Shown here piece by piece: positions 48,831-61,056 of a DNA stretch of 64,000 nt (the stretch's first letter is position 1; each line of letters starts with the position of its first letter). The notes below the pieces were generated by a model. The model ran no database searches, was not told where the DNA came from, and saw only the letters and a list, made by a program, of their open reading frames with translations. Location: assembly GCA_039619475.1 (NCBI GenBank), contig CM077115.1, forward strand, positions 516,232,815-516,296,814, read 5' to 3'. This DNA comes from Icerya purchasi (lineage: Eukaryota > Arthropoda > Insecta > Hemiptera > Monophlebidae). Both the position numbers and the translations under genes were made by a program.

Positions 48831-51800
48831 CCACAAAAGTTGACAAGAGCGACATAGTGTGTCCGAAATTCGAAATACTTTCGCGATATTAATTCCGAAA
48901 AATACACTCGTACGTAAATAACTTCATTCATCGAAAGTCCTTCCTGCTCTATGAGACACGTCTCTTATCAACTATCCGTATAAATCGAAATTCGGATCTC
49001 ACGCTGACAACGCTATACACGAGAAAATATAATAATAATCATAACTTCAAATCCATCTAACAAAGTAAAAATACTGATTATTTTTGGTCTGAAGTCGTGT
49101 ATATTACTTTAAAATTTTCAAGCGTGGATCCGATCTGTTTCGAAGAACTCTAGTAACGGATGGAAATTCAATTATAAAATCAGATATAAACACTGAGTTG
49201 AATTTTTTTTCCGTTCAATTTCGCTTCCGCATAATTATCAGAAATTTTATGTATTGGCCAATTCATAAAATTTTCCACCAAGACTAAATTGTATTGCGTT
49301 TTCATCGGGCACTCAGATTTCCGCTATATGTATAAAGAGTATGAACATTTCAATGACAACGTCATTCCTGCATCGGAGGTAATATCACGAAAAGCGTTAT
49401 AGAAAAACGTTTATGATGACACTGGAAAATGTACCTAATAGAAATTGCTGCGCAAACTATAAATTATTTTCTACAAGTATTATAGAGGAATCGTCATCCC
49501 CGCGGTGGTCCAGCACCTGTCCCATAGCTAGGCTGGAAGGATCTGCTCTTATAATGTGTATTATAACTTACATTCAACTTCCGACGAAGGTAATGTTTTC
49601 GCTGTTTGTAACTTTTTTTTTTTTCTTGTAATGTGACCTGTTAGATCACCGGCATCGTATATTGTTATTTTAACGATTTTTACGGGGGGGGGGGGGGAAA
49701 TTACCACAAATTACTGATTTTAAAAAATATGATAAGAATAGTCAATGGAAACAACTCATAAGCATTACGGATGAATATATTGTGGTGTTTCAGGGGACTT
49801 TTGGCGGGGTTTTATTAAAAAAAAAAAAAAAATATATATATATATTCGACGATGATATGAAATTTGGCCATTAAACAAAAATTATAAGCATACATAGATT
49901 ACAAGTAGCCTAAAGGTAACGGCCGAGGAAATGTAATCAATTACGGCAAAAAAAAATAAAATAAAACCGGTGTAATAGATATAATAGGGTACGAATAGAA
50001 ATTAGAATAGCAACGAATCATTGGTCATATACAACAGATTCAAGACCGGTCGGGGAATAAAAAAAAAACCCAACAATGACCGTATATGTGTATGAGGTGA
50101 GATTACGAATTCAGGTGAGATTACGGATTAGGTTCCATGGACCGATGAAAGAATGGTAGAAGCAATCTTAATCCGAGACTTCACCATGGAGAATATTCGG
50201 TGAACAGGGGCTATTGATGATGATATAAAATGCGTATTTCGGCTCCTTTTTTTTTTTTTTTTTTTTTAAATTGGATATCTTGAATAGGTCGCATTAGTTA
50301 ACCATTTACTTCAAAGTCAAAATTGTACATTCGAAACAATTCGTAAAAATTCATCAACTAGATTCGCTTAGTGATTTTTCCGAATTGCTATAATGATATT
50401 TACAGAGCGTTAGGAAACGAATTTCGTTTTAGAATGGGGTAAACGGAGAAAATTGTAGCTTACGTTTTATTTCGTAGTGAATTTTATAACTTGTTTTTAG
50501 AATTTGTAATTCAATGGTAATGTGATCATTTTCAGTTCCAGCATGTTCAATTTACACATAGTAACGAGTTGTAGACGAAATCATCTAGGCCAGCTTTAAT
50601 GTGTTAAAACTTTCTATAGTAAGGAAAAATTCACACAGTTTTTCTTCAAAAATGGGGAAATTTCTCTCTCTTCAGACGTATCGACTGCGAGCATCGTGAC
50701 ACTAGCTATTTGTATACACTCTAGCTGCACAGACATATAGTCATATTCATGGCAATTATTATATTCAACGTTGCTACAGCCTATCGCGATAACTTCTTCA
50801 GAACTGGGAAATAATAATCATTTTCCACTTTCATTATAAAACATGTATTTTTCGCTACTGAAATTTACACACCTTAACTGCAATAATCCAGACTGAGACA
50901 ATATATGTATATCGTATGTCTTTTCAACATCGATTACTATCGTTAAGTAGTTGCGAACACGAACCTATTTCTACCTACCTGTATGATATTTAAAAACATT
51001 TTTTAAAACGTTAACAGTCTAAATATCTTTCCTCGGACGTAAACAAAACAATAATATGGGATGTGTTGTAATACGTCCTTCACAGTGAATTGTAAAAAAC
51101 TGATGAAAACATTTTGCACGGTACTTAAATACTGCATCCGTAAATAAGGTGTTTAAACTTTTTAAACAATTCTCGTTCGTTACGTAACACTGAAAATTAT
51201 AATGTTACCCGCTAAAGCGTTGTACGGAAGAATTGTCAATAAATTCAAAAAAGCCTACTTGGAAGTTGGATCTACAGGTACATTTTTCCATCTATTCCGA
51301 TTTGTCTATGTCGGAAGTTACATTTTTCTTACATAAGATTATCTGAATTACCTATTAATGTCTATATAATTTCTGTTAGTCGTTTTATCAGCAACGCGGC
51401 CTTCGCAAATTCTTTTTTCGCACCGGAAAAATAAGTGTCAATTAAAAAATAAATAAAAACGACCATGTTATCCGAAATTATCGGTAGTACGATAATACTG
51501 ACAACTAAAAATAGTTAATTTACGCGGAGAACTTTACTTGTCGATTGTAAACAATTTTAATTTAAATTTAATAAAAAATTAAAAAACTAATAAAAAAGCA
51601 TTAAAACATTTTTCTACACAAAAAATATCGGTAATCACATCGGAAATAAAATTAAGCTTACACTGCGTGTGATAATTTACTTTACCACTATTTGATATAA
51701 GCACTTCTACTGAATAGAACGGGTTTTTTTTTTTTTGTTTTTAAAAAAATCTTTTTTCATTTTGTAAATTTTAAATTGTTTATTATAAGATACCTTGTTA

Positions 51801-54541
51801 ACTTTTCGAATGAAATCCATTAATTTTCCGTTTTTAAGCAAATACATCAAAAGAAGAAGAAAAAAAAACTATTTTAAAATTACCAACTTATAATAAAAAG
51901 TAAAAAAAAGGAAGTAACAAATAAAAAACACATTATAATAAAAATTTTGAATAACATCGTTATGTAAGATTTAATTATATTTCCTAAAAACAGTAGCGTG
52001 TTTGTTATTAATCAATATAAAAAACAAGGAAATGGATCATTTAAATATTATCACTATTAAAAATTTTCACATTTATCGTGCAAAGATGAAATAAACATTG
52101 CTGGGGAATGTTTTAGAAAATTAAGAATAAGAAAAAAAAATAGAAAGAAAAAAACGTTCGAATTTTATACGGTGACAGTTATGAATTACAGAATATGTTA
52201 TTCGTGTAGTGTTTCTAGATGCCCCCCTCCCCCGCGTATTTTTAACGAGAAATGTTAAAACGAGAAAATCAAATTCGTTTTTTGCTTCAGTTTTTTTTCC
52301 CTAGAAAAAATGTGAAAAAACGGGGGGTTATTACACATTCGTAATTTTACAAAACGGAAAAAACTTTTTTTATTGAAAATCGATTGTTATTTTCGAAGAA
52401 AACCAAAAATCGACTGAATACCAAAAACGATAGAAAAATTTTAAAATTCCGAATGATAAAACAGTAATCGGTAGCGGCTAGGCTAGTGAGGAGCGTATGT
52501 GGAGGTGTTTGCAAATTATAAAATAATTATCAGCTGGTCGCGTAATTTTAATTTTTCGATTACAACGACGAGATTTTAAGATTACAAAAGGAGAAACTGT
52601 ACGGAATTTCATAACAAAAAAAATGTTTACAAAATTTAACATTAATCTTAAAGTTACTACACCTATATTTAAATAAGTTTCAAATAATTCTTATTAAACA
52701 GTAAACAGCAACAAAAAGTTAAAGTATTTTAAATTCATTATTAAGATAATTAAAAATAGTTTGCGCGATTTGTTAAATAAAAAATACGGATTACTTTATT
52801 AAAAATAATACATCTTGATAAGTAAAGAAAACAACTAAAATGAGCACTTAAAATGTTAATAACAAATAATGCGCGAAGTAATCGAACTGCGAAAATAATC
52901 GGCGTAAATACAATGACTAGTATTATTATAGTGTGTACTGTTAATAAAAGGTAATACACGACATTTCTAATTTTAAAAGGTAAAATTAGATAATTTTAAG
53001 TCTTTTAAAAGTTTGCTAATTAACTTCTTCGACAAAAAAAATCTATAAAAATTATTTTCGCAATATGCGACGTATTCACTTTTATATGAAAGTAATGTTT
53101 CAAAACATATAAAACATTACCTTATTAATATACGGAGATTTCAAAGACTTCTAAATATCGGTTAACAACATCGCAATAATAATCTATTACCTTTAAAAGA
53201 AGAATACTAACAACTTTTTCGATATGTAAATAGAAGTTAAAATATACTCGTATAAAGTAAATAATCACAACAATGTGCAAGTCCACCGTATAAAATAAAT
53301 ATGAAATGAACCAATCACAATCGATGTACGATTGGGCAGAAAAATGTTATGCTCTTCAAAGATGATAATCGATGCGGATACCTTGAATGACATTTTTCTA
53401 ACGAGTCTATATCGTTAAACATGCGATTAGAAGAAATACGTACATATATAAAAGCTATGTTAAAATGTGCTTACACTAAATATTATTTTTCAACAAAGTA
53501 ATTCCGCAATTAAACTGTTCGTTAAAAAATATAAAAATAAACGTATGTTTCAAATTTGATATAATGAATAATATTTTTTTATTTTTTAAATGAGTGAAAA
53601 TATGTATTTTTTCTTTTCGGATTTCACATATAGACCAGCCACTACTGACTGTAATGATTAATAATTTGTATATTTGCACATGATTTTGTAAACCGGGTTC
53701 GACGATGAAAAATAAAATAATTAACCATTTATCTGTCAATTTAATATTTTTGAGTTAGATTTCTATTTTTATTGCTGCAATAATTATGCATTGGAAAATA
53801 AAAAAATAAAAAAAAAACACTAATGACGAGACTTTTATTTTTTTTATATTTTAATGCATTTGTATTTATTATAGGTACATAAAATCCCTTTGAGGCAATA
53901 GGACTTTAAATATATGGCATTAAAAACATTTTTAATTGGTACTGGTCCGTAATCGAGTTGTTATTGATTTTTTGAATGATCAAGTTGTGGTGAAGGATCA
54001 CACTGTTACTGAGAAATAAATTGGCCGCGTTTTCGTCGATAAGTTGGCTTTGAAAAAGAAATTAAATGATTTTTTCCGGTTACGAATTGATGCCTCTTGC
54101 GCTTAATTACCTTTGAAATTCGGCTGCCAGTAGGCTAATTCCGATCGAAACGGGCCGCTTTTTACACCTATTTCTTTATCAGTTTTTTAGTTTTTCCATA
54201 ATACATGCGTACAGAAAATGAATTTAACTCTCATTGGTAGAAAAAGAAAATGCGCCGGAACAAACAAAAGCTCTGTCGATTTTTAGCAAAGAAAAGTTTA
54301 TGAAAAGCTGACTTTCTATATATGTTATATAAACACATATACACTTATACATACATACATATTCTTATATATGTATGTATATAAATGTTGCACCTAACAG
54401 AAATATAAAAGTCAGCAAAATGTTTCTTAGTGACTAATTATGACGGATTATTATTTTATACCATGAATATGTGAATATGTAATTTGTCACATCGAAACAT
54501 GTTATGGATTTTTTTCTGTTTTGTGCAATATTTTCATACAT
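48831..54541. other. AT-rich, no gene seen
   Basis: No gene is supported in this 5.7-kb stretch. G14 at 49684-49697, a T run near 50248-50269 and a pair of direct repeats ggtgagattacg near 50097 and 50112 are the only things I noticed. The 87-residue minus frame at 53476-53739 is AT-driven and unassigned. Confidence 0.5.
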
Positions 54542-54853
54542 CAGAAACGGATTCAGAGAGACATATGGGGCGGTGGGGGACTATATAATTACGTAATATC
54601 TTACATGGTAAACAGTAAATTTGAGAAATACCTTATTTCGTTTTAAAAATACATAACTATTATAGTTTTTGTTTTATTTTTAGGTGAAAAATAAAACGAA
54701 ATTATAAAATTGTACCTAAAAAATGGTAGTTTAGAATTTGAATAGTAAATTACTGAAAAAATTAGAACGATAGTATTTTTTATTAGACTTTAATTCCTTT
54801 TTATGTTTGTTAGTAATCCGGTTTGTCCGTGAGCAGGTAAAACAGATATATAC

Positions 54854-54899
<46 letters not shown>

Positions 54900-55189
54900 T
54901 ATGTATATATTTCCTATTAAGCTATTTTTAATTTAAATTACAAAGTAAAAATTAAAAATAAATAAAAAAAAACAAAAGATCGACGACAGTTGTGTTTAAA
55001 ATAGAATAAAAAAGGAACATTAATACTTTTACCAGAAAACAGTATTAAATATTAGTTATAATCAAATCCGCTGGTATAACATTTATACAAATTTTTTATA
55101 GCATAAATTAAGTTTCTCTATTGTAAAAAAGTTTTTTTTCATCGAGGATTTTATTCTTTTGGGGGAGAAATGTCGTGGATCCGCCACTA
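54542..55189. mobile_element. Possible hAT-type non-autonomous element
   Basis: The left end cagaaacggattca (54542) and the complement of the right end tggatccgccacta (55176-55189) resemble each other at 9 of 14 positions. Both approach the CAGTGGCGGATCCA-type termini of hAT elements, and both have G-rich DNA just inside. The body is AT-rich and non-coding, with a TA tract at 54845-54910. The right flank is a microsatellite, so a target duplication cannot be judged. Less secure than the 24.8-kb MITE. Confidence 0.35.
54845..54910. repeat. TA/TACA microsatellite
   Basis: Mostly TA with single CA and AA interruptions. Confidence 0.85.
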
Positions 55190-55210
55190 CATATATATAT
55201 ATATATATAT

Positions 55211-55243
<33 letters not shown>

Positions 55244-55262
55244 CATACATATATATATATAT

Positions 55263-55295
<33 letters not shown>

Positions 55296-55300
55296 CATAC

Positions 55301-55357
<57 letters not shown>

Positions 55358-55361
55358 TATA
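55190..55361. repeat. Large TA/TACA compound microsatellite
   Basis: 172 bp of TA tracts punctuated by repeated TACATACA blocks. Five overlapping frames rich in Y, I, T and H on both strands are artefacts of it. Confidence 0.92.
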
Positions 55362-56635
55362 ATAACTACAGAAATGGGCGATATTAATAATTTTAATTTA
55401 AGCAGTGTTCCTTATTACCGAAAAATAGTATTTAAAAAGAAATCATTTACTAATCGGTGGGGAGTCTGACACCATCAAAAGGTACTATGTAGTTGATGAA
55501 AACCCTTAAGCTCTCCTGTACAATTAACAGTTTACATAATATTCAGTTTTTATCGGAATTCTCCAACACACTGAAGGAAACGTGTTTCAGAAAAAGCCCA
55601 ATTTTCCTATTGTTGGAAAAACCTAGATTTTCGTCGCATATATAGCTTTGTTTTTATGTCCTCACACAACACGTTGTCATTGAACACTTTCTTCTTTTCC
55701 GATTGTTACGGAAAACGATTATTCTTCTATGTTTACAGGACGTAAGCAGCATATGTAGTAGAGTTTATCTTTGGCAAACATGTTGGGTTTTGGTGTGTAT
55801 GTGCGACCTATGGAAGTTACCCATTATTTCTACGAGTCTTATGAAACAGAAGACAGTGTTGACAGAGTTCATCTTGGCAGCGTTTGATTCTCATTGCATG
55901 TTTTTTTTTTTTCTATTTTTTCTCTCCTATTTCTTTTTCGTAGCAGTGTGTTAGGAATGTTTTTGCTGGCGATTAATATGTCTTTGCTCGTAAGAAATTT
56001 TTTTAACGTAAATTATTAATTTTTTTATTTTTGTTGTAATCATTTTATTTAACCAAATGCTTACGCGCGTTCCTGACCTACAATCTGTTTAAAATAAAAA
56101 AAAAAAAAAAGAGTCCAATAAAAAAACCGATAACGTCCCTTTACATAAAAACGGTGATAAGTTAGTCAAAAATCCGTTCCTTCTATGAACATTCGTCGTG
56201 AAACAAAACTTTTCCTGAATTTCAATAACTTCGCATATTAAATGAAAAAATAGAAAAAAAAATCCAAAAATGGTACTAGGAAATATGTAGACGGAAAAAA
56301 GTTTAGTACCATACCATTTTCGGATCAAGTCGATTTTCGTAGCTGCAGAGCAATAAGAAACAAGACCGTGCAGGGAATTTCCAACGTCTGCAAATGGATT
56401 CAAAACAGGAATAGAACTTTTTTAATCTAATTTATGTAAATAACGAAATTTTTCCGAGTATTAAAAGAGTTACTACACTCACATTATTACGATGTTTTAT
56501 CTTTAAAGGCGTCGATGTTTGATTAAGCAATACGCGTTTTGCGTTAAAATCATTTAAAATTACTAGATATTTTTCTCTAAAATTAACCGGACGGTTTTGA
56601 AATAAATAGAAGCGCGAAGATGAAATTGTAATTTC

Positions 56636-56682
56636 AATTACAATTACAATTACAATTACAATTACAATTACAATTACAATAA
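56636..56682. repeat. (ATTACA)n hexamer array
   Basis: About seven perfect units of caatta/attaca. Read on the minus strand it gives an artefactual (VI)n peptide. Confidence 0.9.
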
Positions 56683-57040
56683 AGTAACCATTAAAAAACA
56701 AGAACGCAATCCCCGTCATTGGTTGGGGCTGAATGCTTGAATAAGACTACTGCTGTTAATTTAAACACGGCCGTGCGAATGCTTTCGCATAACTTGCGAA
56801 AGCCTGAACAGAGTGAAGGAAGCTGACGCGATAGAGATATGAAGCTAGAAATGGTAAAACATAGCGCTTTACATGATAACTCGCCTGTTTACCATAGGCC
56901 AGAAAAAGGTGCGACACCAACAGAGAAATACAGAATGTTATAATTAGTAAGGAATGCGAAACGTTTATTAGGAAATGCAGACGGAATAATCGTCTCTTTT
57001 AAGCTATAATAGTACTTGAAATATTTTATAGTTGCATAAC

Positions 57041-57069
57041 ATATACATATACATATACATATACATATC
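57041..57069. repeat. (CATATA)n hexamer array
   Basis: About five units of catata. Confidence 0.88.
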
Positions 57070-57781
57070 GATGCGACTGGCTACTGCACTATAACTATTG
57101 GACGAAGTTACCGCTGATTCTAATGCCTCGATTTCGGATTTCTTCCTCAGGGGGCTCCGCTGAGATAAAACTGAGCTACTTTGGCTTAGCAAGGGGCTCT
57201 GCCCCTTGGCCCCTTTTCCTTACATTACTGCCTCTTTCTCTCCTATACTTTGTATAAAATGATCAAAATTTACAACGCCATTCTTACCGGCATCGACATA
57301 AAAAAAAAGCCTAATCACAAAATCCCTATCCTTATTTCCTTGATTAAATACATAAAATTGGAACATTTTTTCGTTACATAAAATTGGGACATTTTTGACG
57401 TGAAACGTCTTGAAAATTGCTCGTGAAACGAAATCGTGCGAAGCAACGGTTTTTTTTTTCACCACATATATTTATATATATTTATACATATTTATATATA
57501 TATATATATAAATACTTAAACCGATAAAGGCGGTTCACGTTAAATCAGCGTCCCTGTGCCCCAGCACAGCCGCACCCAAATTTTTTTGATTATAATATAT
57601 AGTGGGGGCCGGTACCCAAGTTGAATGGTATTCTTTCTACTGGTCAAAGAATCAATAGAATCAGTTTGGAAGTTGGTAAAAATTAAGATATAACAAACGT
57701 TACATAAAATTGAGACATTTTTTCGTTATATAAAATTGGGAATTTTTTTCTAACGAAGGCCAGCCTAAGAATTACAGTGTA

Positions 57782-57784
<3 letters not shown>
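57070..57784 (+). repeat. Unclassified interspersed repeat, copy 3 (longest)
   Basis: The most complete copy. It opens with a GC-richer part (gggggctccgctgag, then gcaaggggctctgccccttg, 57150-57205). Next is the shared core tactttgtataaaatgatca and tttacaacg (57246-57276). Two pairs of a ~28-bp unit follow, built on ttacataaaattgggacatt (57350-57395 and 57700-57745). It ends at cagcctaagaattacag plus taattaa beside a (TA)n tract. Copies 1 and 2 contain the core, and copy 1 also has the ending. Non-coding and of unknown class. Plausible roles are a non-autonomous DNA transposon or an old LINE 3' UTR. Confidence 0.6.
57464..57512. repeat. TTTATA/TA microsatellite
   Basis: AT-only run inside the unclassified repeat. 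Confidence 0.8.

Positions 57785-57842
<58 letters not shown>
57785..57842. repeat. (TA)29 microsatellite
   Basis: The longest uninterrupted TA run in the window, directly at the end of the unclassified repeat. Copy 1 of that repeat also runs into a TA tract at the same point. Confidence 0.92.
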
Positions 57843-57846
<4 letters not shown>

Positions 57847-57911
57847 TTATTCTATTAAATCCGAGTCGTATTAAATAATAATTATTATCATCTAAGTCCC
57901 ATATATTCTTA

Positions 57912-58152
57912 ATAAGGTATCATGGATTGTGAAATTAAGGTTCACAATGTACCTTAAATGGATCCGATGAAAATACTGGGGGGCCAGGTCCTTTCTCTCG
58001 GCCGTCTTTACTTTTATAGATTTCTATGGTACCCAATTAATTTCATGCTGGCTAAACTTGGGAGCAACTTGGATCCGGGACGAGACAAGTCTCGAACTCG
58101 TGACCTCTGAGTTGGTACCCAAGCTCCTTAACCACTAGGCTACTACGCTGCC
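57912..58152 (-). mobile_element. tRNA-derived SINE, copy 2 (best preserved)
   Basis: Read downward from 58152. The head contains the A box TAGCCTAGTGG (58142-58132) and the B box AGTTCGAGACT (58098-58088). They are ~33 bases apart, as in tRNA genes and tRNA-derived SINEs. It does not fold into a normal tRNA end: no CCA-side acceptor follows, and a ~165-bp unrelated body runs to 57912. It matches the 13.3-kb copy over its full length, with point changes and small gaps. No clear target duplication. Confidence 0.8.
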
Positions 58153-59653
58153 GTAATAATAATTACAATAATAAATTTTAGAGTCAAATTTTAATTAGCA
58201 AGCAGCTTGCGCGGTCCCTCCTACCCCGTACGCACGCCTATACTCGTTTACTCGTGCAATCATTCGGTTCAAACATTTTATTGTAAGCAACTTATAAAAC
58301 ATAGAATTAAAATTTTCTAATAAATTTCATTGCAAAACTTCGTCAAATACAGAAAATTTCCGATTTTTAATTACCACCGGGAGACCATTTAACCAGTATC
58401 GTCTAATTTTCAAGTCAATTAGACCGCGAATAAAATACCTTTTACTGTTCTATATACAGTACCTGGCGACGTAGCTTTGCTCGAAGATTTATTCTGTGAA
58501 CTTTTGCAAATCAGTTAAAGTATTCGTGAGTTTTACAATTGCCCGATTTTTAAATTTTTAATAACGTAACATTTGCGGAATATTTCAAAAGCGCCGTATT
58601 CATTATTTCGTCGCTAATTTTCCATTTAATAGAATAAATAAGATTTATGTTTTCATTAAATCCCGAACAGACCAGAGTTACCAGTTTGATCACTAACGTG
58701 AATATCGCTTGTCCCCCTATATCTTAGAACAATCGATTTCTGTACCTTGAAAAATTCGTGAGTTTTTTTCCTCAAAATCGTTAGAGTTATCCTCCTCGAC
58801 ACCAATTTTGCTATATAGATTGATCATTTAGTAACTATGCATATATTAACCGAGCTTCGCTCAGATCTGAACTTACAAAACAATCAGTAGGGATTATCAC
58901 AAGCAGTCAAACATTGAACATATGTACACGAAAACTACATTATTGTGTCGAAATATTCTTGTTCCGAAAAAAAAACAAAAAAAAAACACAATTACAGATC
59001 ATGATAACACCCAACAACCACTTCCCGTATATTTTCAAATCGACATAATACTTACATCCGTTGTGTAAAGGGTAAATAAATATATTACATCGCGAGAGAT
59101 TTCATTCTTCTTTATACAATAATGTAGAGGTAGATTTATCATTTTTACACTAGGATATGTAAATAAACGAACTATTTACTTTTTAATAAAACCCAAAAAA
59201 TACGGTGATTGTCTTAAGCATCGATCTCTTAAAATAACTGCTTTTATAGAATTTTCTCGGATATGAAAACTTCATTAATTGATTTATCCGAAGTCCTACT
59301 AATAATTCATGAATTTCATCAAAATCGTTCGAGCCGTTTCCACAAAAGCCCAATTACATATATTATTCATAAATGCATATAATATGTGAATTTTGCTCAT
59401 AAGATGTATGTAGAGAAATAAAAGAAAATGATGGAAAAATTTAATTAACTGACAAATGTCTCGTATGCATTTTTCACATGTTCCGATTAATACGAGCGCA
59501 GTTGCAGAATTCTCGCTTATTTTTTGTCTTTTTACCAATATGGAAGCCTTGAAACTGGATAGCGAAGTAATGTGCGATTTATTCTGCCTTCACGTATCGG
59601 TCGCTCGCGTCCACTGTTCATTTTTTCTCGAAGAATCGCCTTGGTCGAGCTGC

Positions 59654-59690
59654 TCAAATTCAAATTAAAATTCAAATTCAAATTCAAATT
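59654..59690. repeat. (AAATTC)n hexamer array
   Basis: About six units of caaatt, one with a base change. Confidence 0.88.
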
Positions 59691-61036
59691 CATCATTCAT
59701 CGAAAAACTTCGATAGTCAGACTGTATAGCAATAATCCTTTAACAACCTAAACCGCATAATTGTCTGTAGTCGCATTCTAGTACTTCCGAACTATCATAT
59801 TCCTGCCTCCGTACGCAGTACGAATTCTTTCGATTTTGTTTCTTATATTAAATTTATCGTAGGCGTGCGAGATCCAGCCCGTTTTAGATTTTTTCGAAAA
59901 CTGATTCTACACGCACGTTTCATTAAAGACGAAGCAGATGTCGAACACAAAAAATCCTCTGAAAAAACTTTCAGGTAATAGCGCTTGTAGTAGTAAAATC
60001 GATACGACAGCTCAGCCGGCATATTATTATTTGCAAACGTACATTTTTTGCGAGAATCAATCATGAAAATGACAGTTGTATTCTGAAATTCGAGAGAAAT
60101 CCAGCCGAATCCACACTCATACTGTAGCCGTTCCTGTTATTCAAAAACTAACGAGACAATTTGAAAGCCCCCCCCCCCACCCTTTAAACTATTTTATATA
60201 TCTCACAAACTTTACATAAGAAAATGTCGATTTTCATTGTCCTATATACTATTTTCTTCGAAGAAACGGTTGTACAGAATTTTAGATATCGCGAAAATTC
60301 TATTTTTCCACCGAAAAATAATCACATAAATAATACTTTAATAAAAAGGGTTTTCCACGATAGCTCAAAATAAGCGTAAAAATGTTTAAACGATTCCGAC
60401 ATATTTATATTTCATCGGTACCACCGTTTTCGTGTCGCAATAGCAGCACTGTGTGAACATCGATATTTCCCCCAAGAAGTGATTTTTGTGTCAACTCTGA
60501 CAGAGAAGACACGAAAAAAAAAAAATGAAATGAAATAAAAGTGCTAAATCTACGCGGTGAAATGGCGCCCCCACTGCAGGTAGTCTTCGGAGAAGATAAT
60601 GCATGTAGGGGAAATTCCGGATATCGGACGATTTAATGATGAAAAGGGAATGGTAATATAATCAAGAATTTAGATGTAGAAGAAAGCGGTGGCAAATGGT
60701 TAATGCGATTATAAGGGTCGAGAGGGTTAGAGAAATCGATCTGCGCTCGGCGGAAAGAATTATTATAAAAACTTGGCAACTTTTTTCTTTTTCTTCTGTT
60801 TTTTTTTTTTGAAAGGGGAAGGGCCTAAGTTACGGACATTAACCCAGAGGGCGAGTAAAATTTTTGGATAATTTCAAACAGCGGGATGTCTGAATCAATC
60901 CAACAACGCCACCACGGTGGTTTAAGAGAACTTTGAACGTATTTTTTTTTTTTTTTTTGTTGATTCTCGTCAAATATCGGACGCGCTCATAAGAAAAAAA
61001 GAATCGGCTAAATTAGTTTTCGGTTTTAGAATACAG

Positions 61037-61056
61037 GTGTGTGTGTGTGTGTGTGT
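61037..61056. repeat. (GT)10 microsatellite
   Basis: Ten uninterrupted GT units. Confidence 0.9.

Larger units (their letters stand above)
55362..57069. other. AT-rich, no gene; two hexamer arrays
   Basis: Contains the hexanucleotide arrays listed separately. The 83-residue plus frame at 55703-55954 and the 104-residue minus frame at 56089-56403 end in poly-F from homopolymers and are not supported as genes. Confidence 0.5.

Noticed and set aside
55083..55469. Five Y/I-rich frames on both strands
   Set aside because: They are translations of the TA/TACA microsatellite.
58088..58152. A genuine tRNA gene on the minus strand
   Set aside because: A and B boxes are present, but the sequence after the B box does not close an acceptor stem, and the unit is repeated with a long body at 13.3 kb. 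It is a SINE head.
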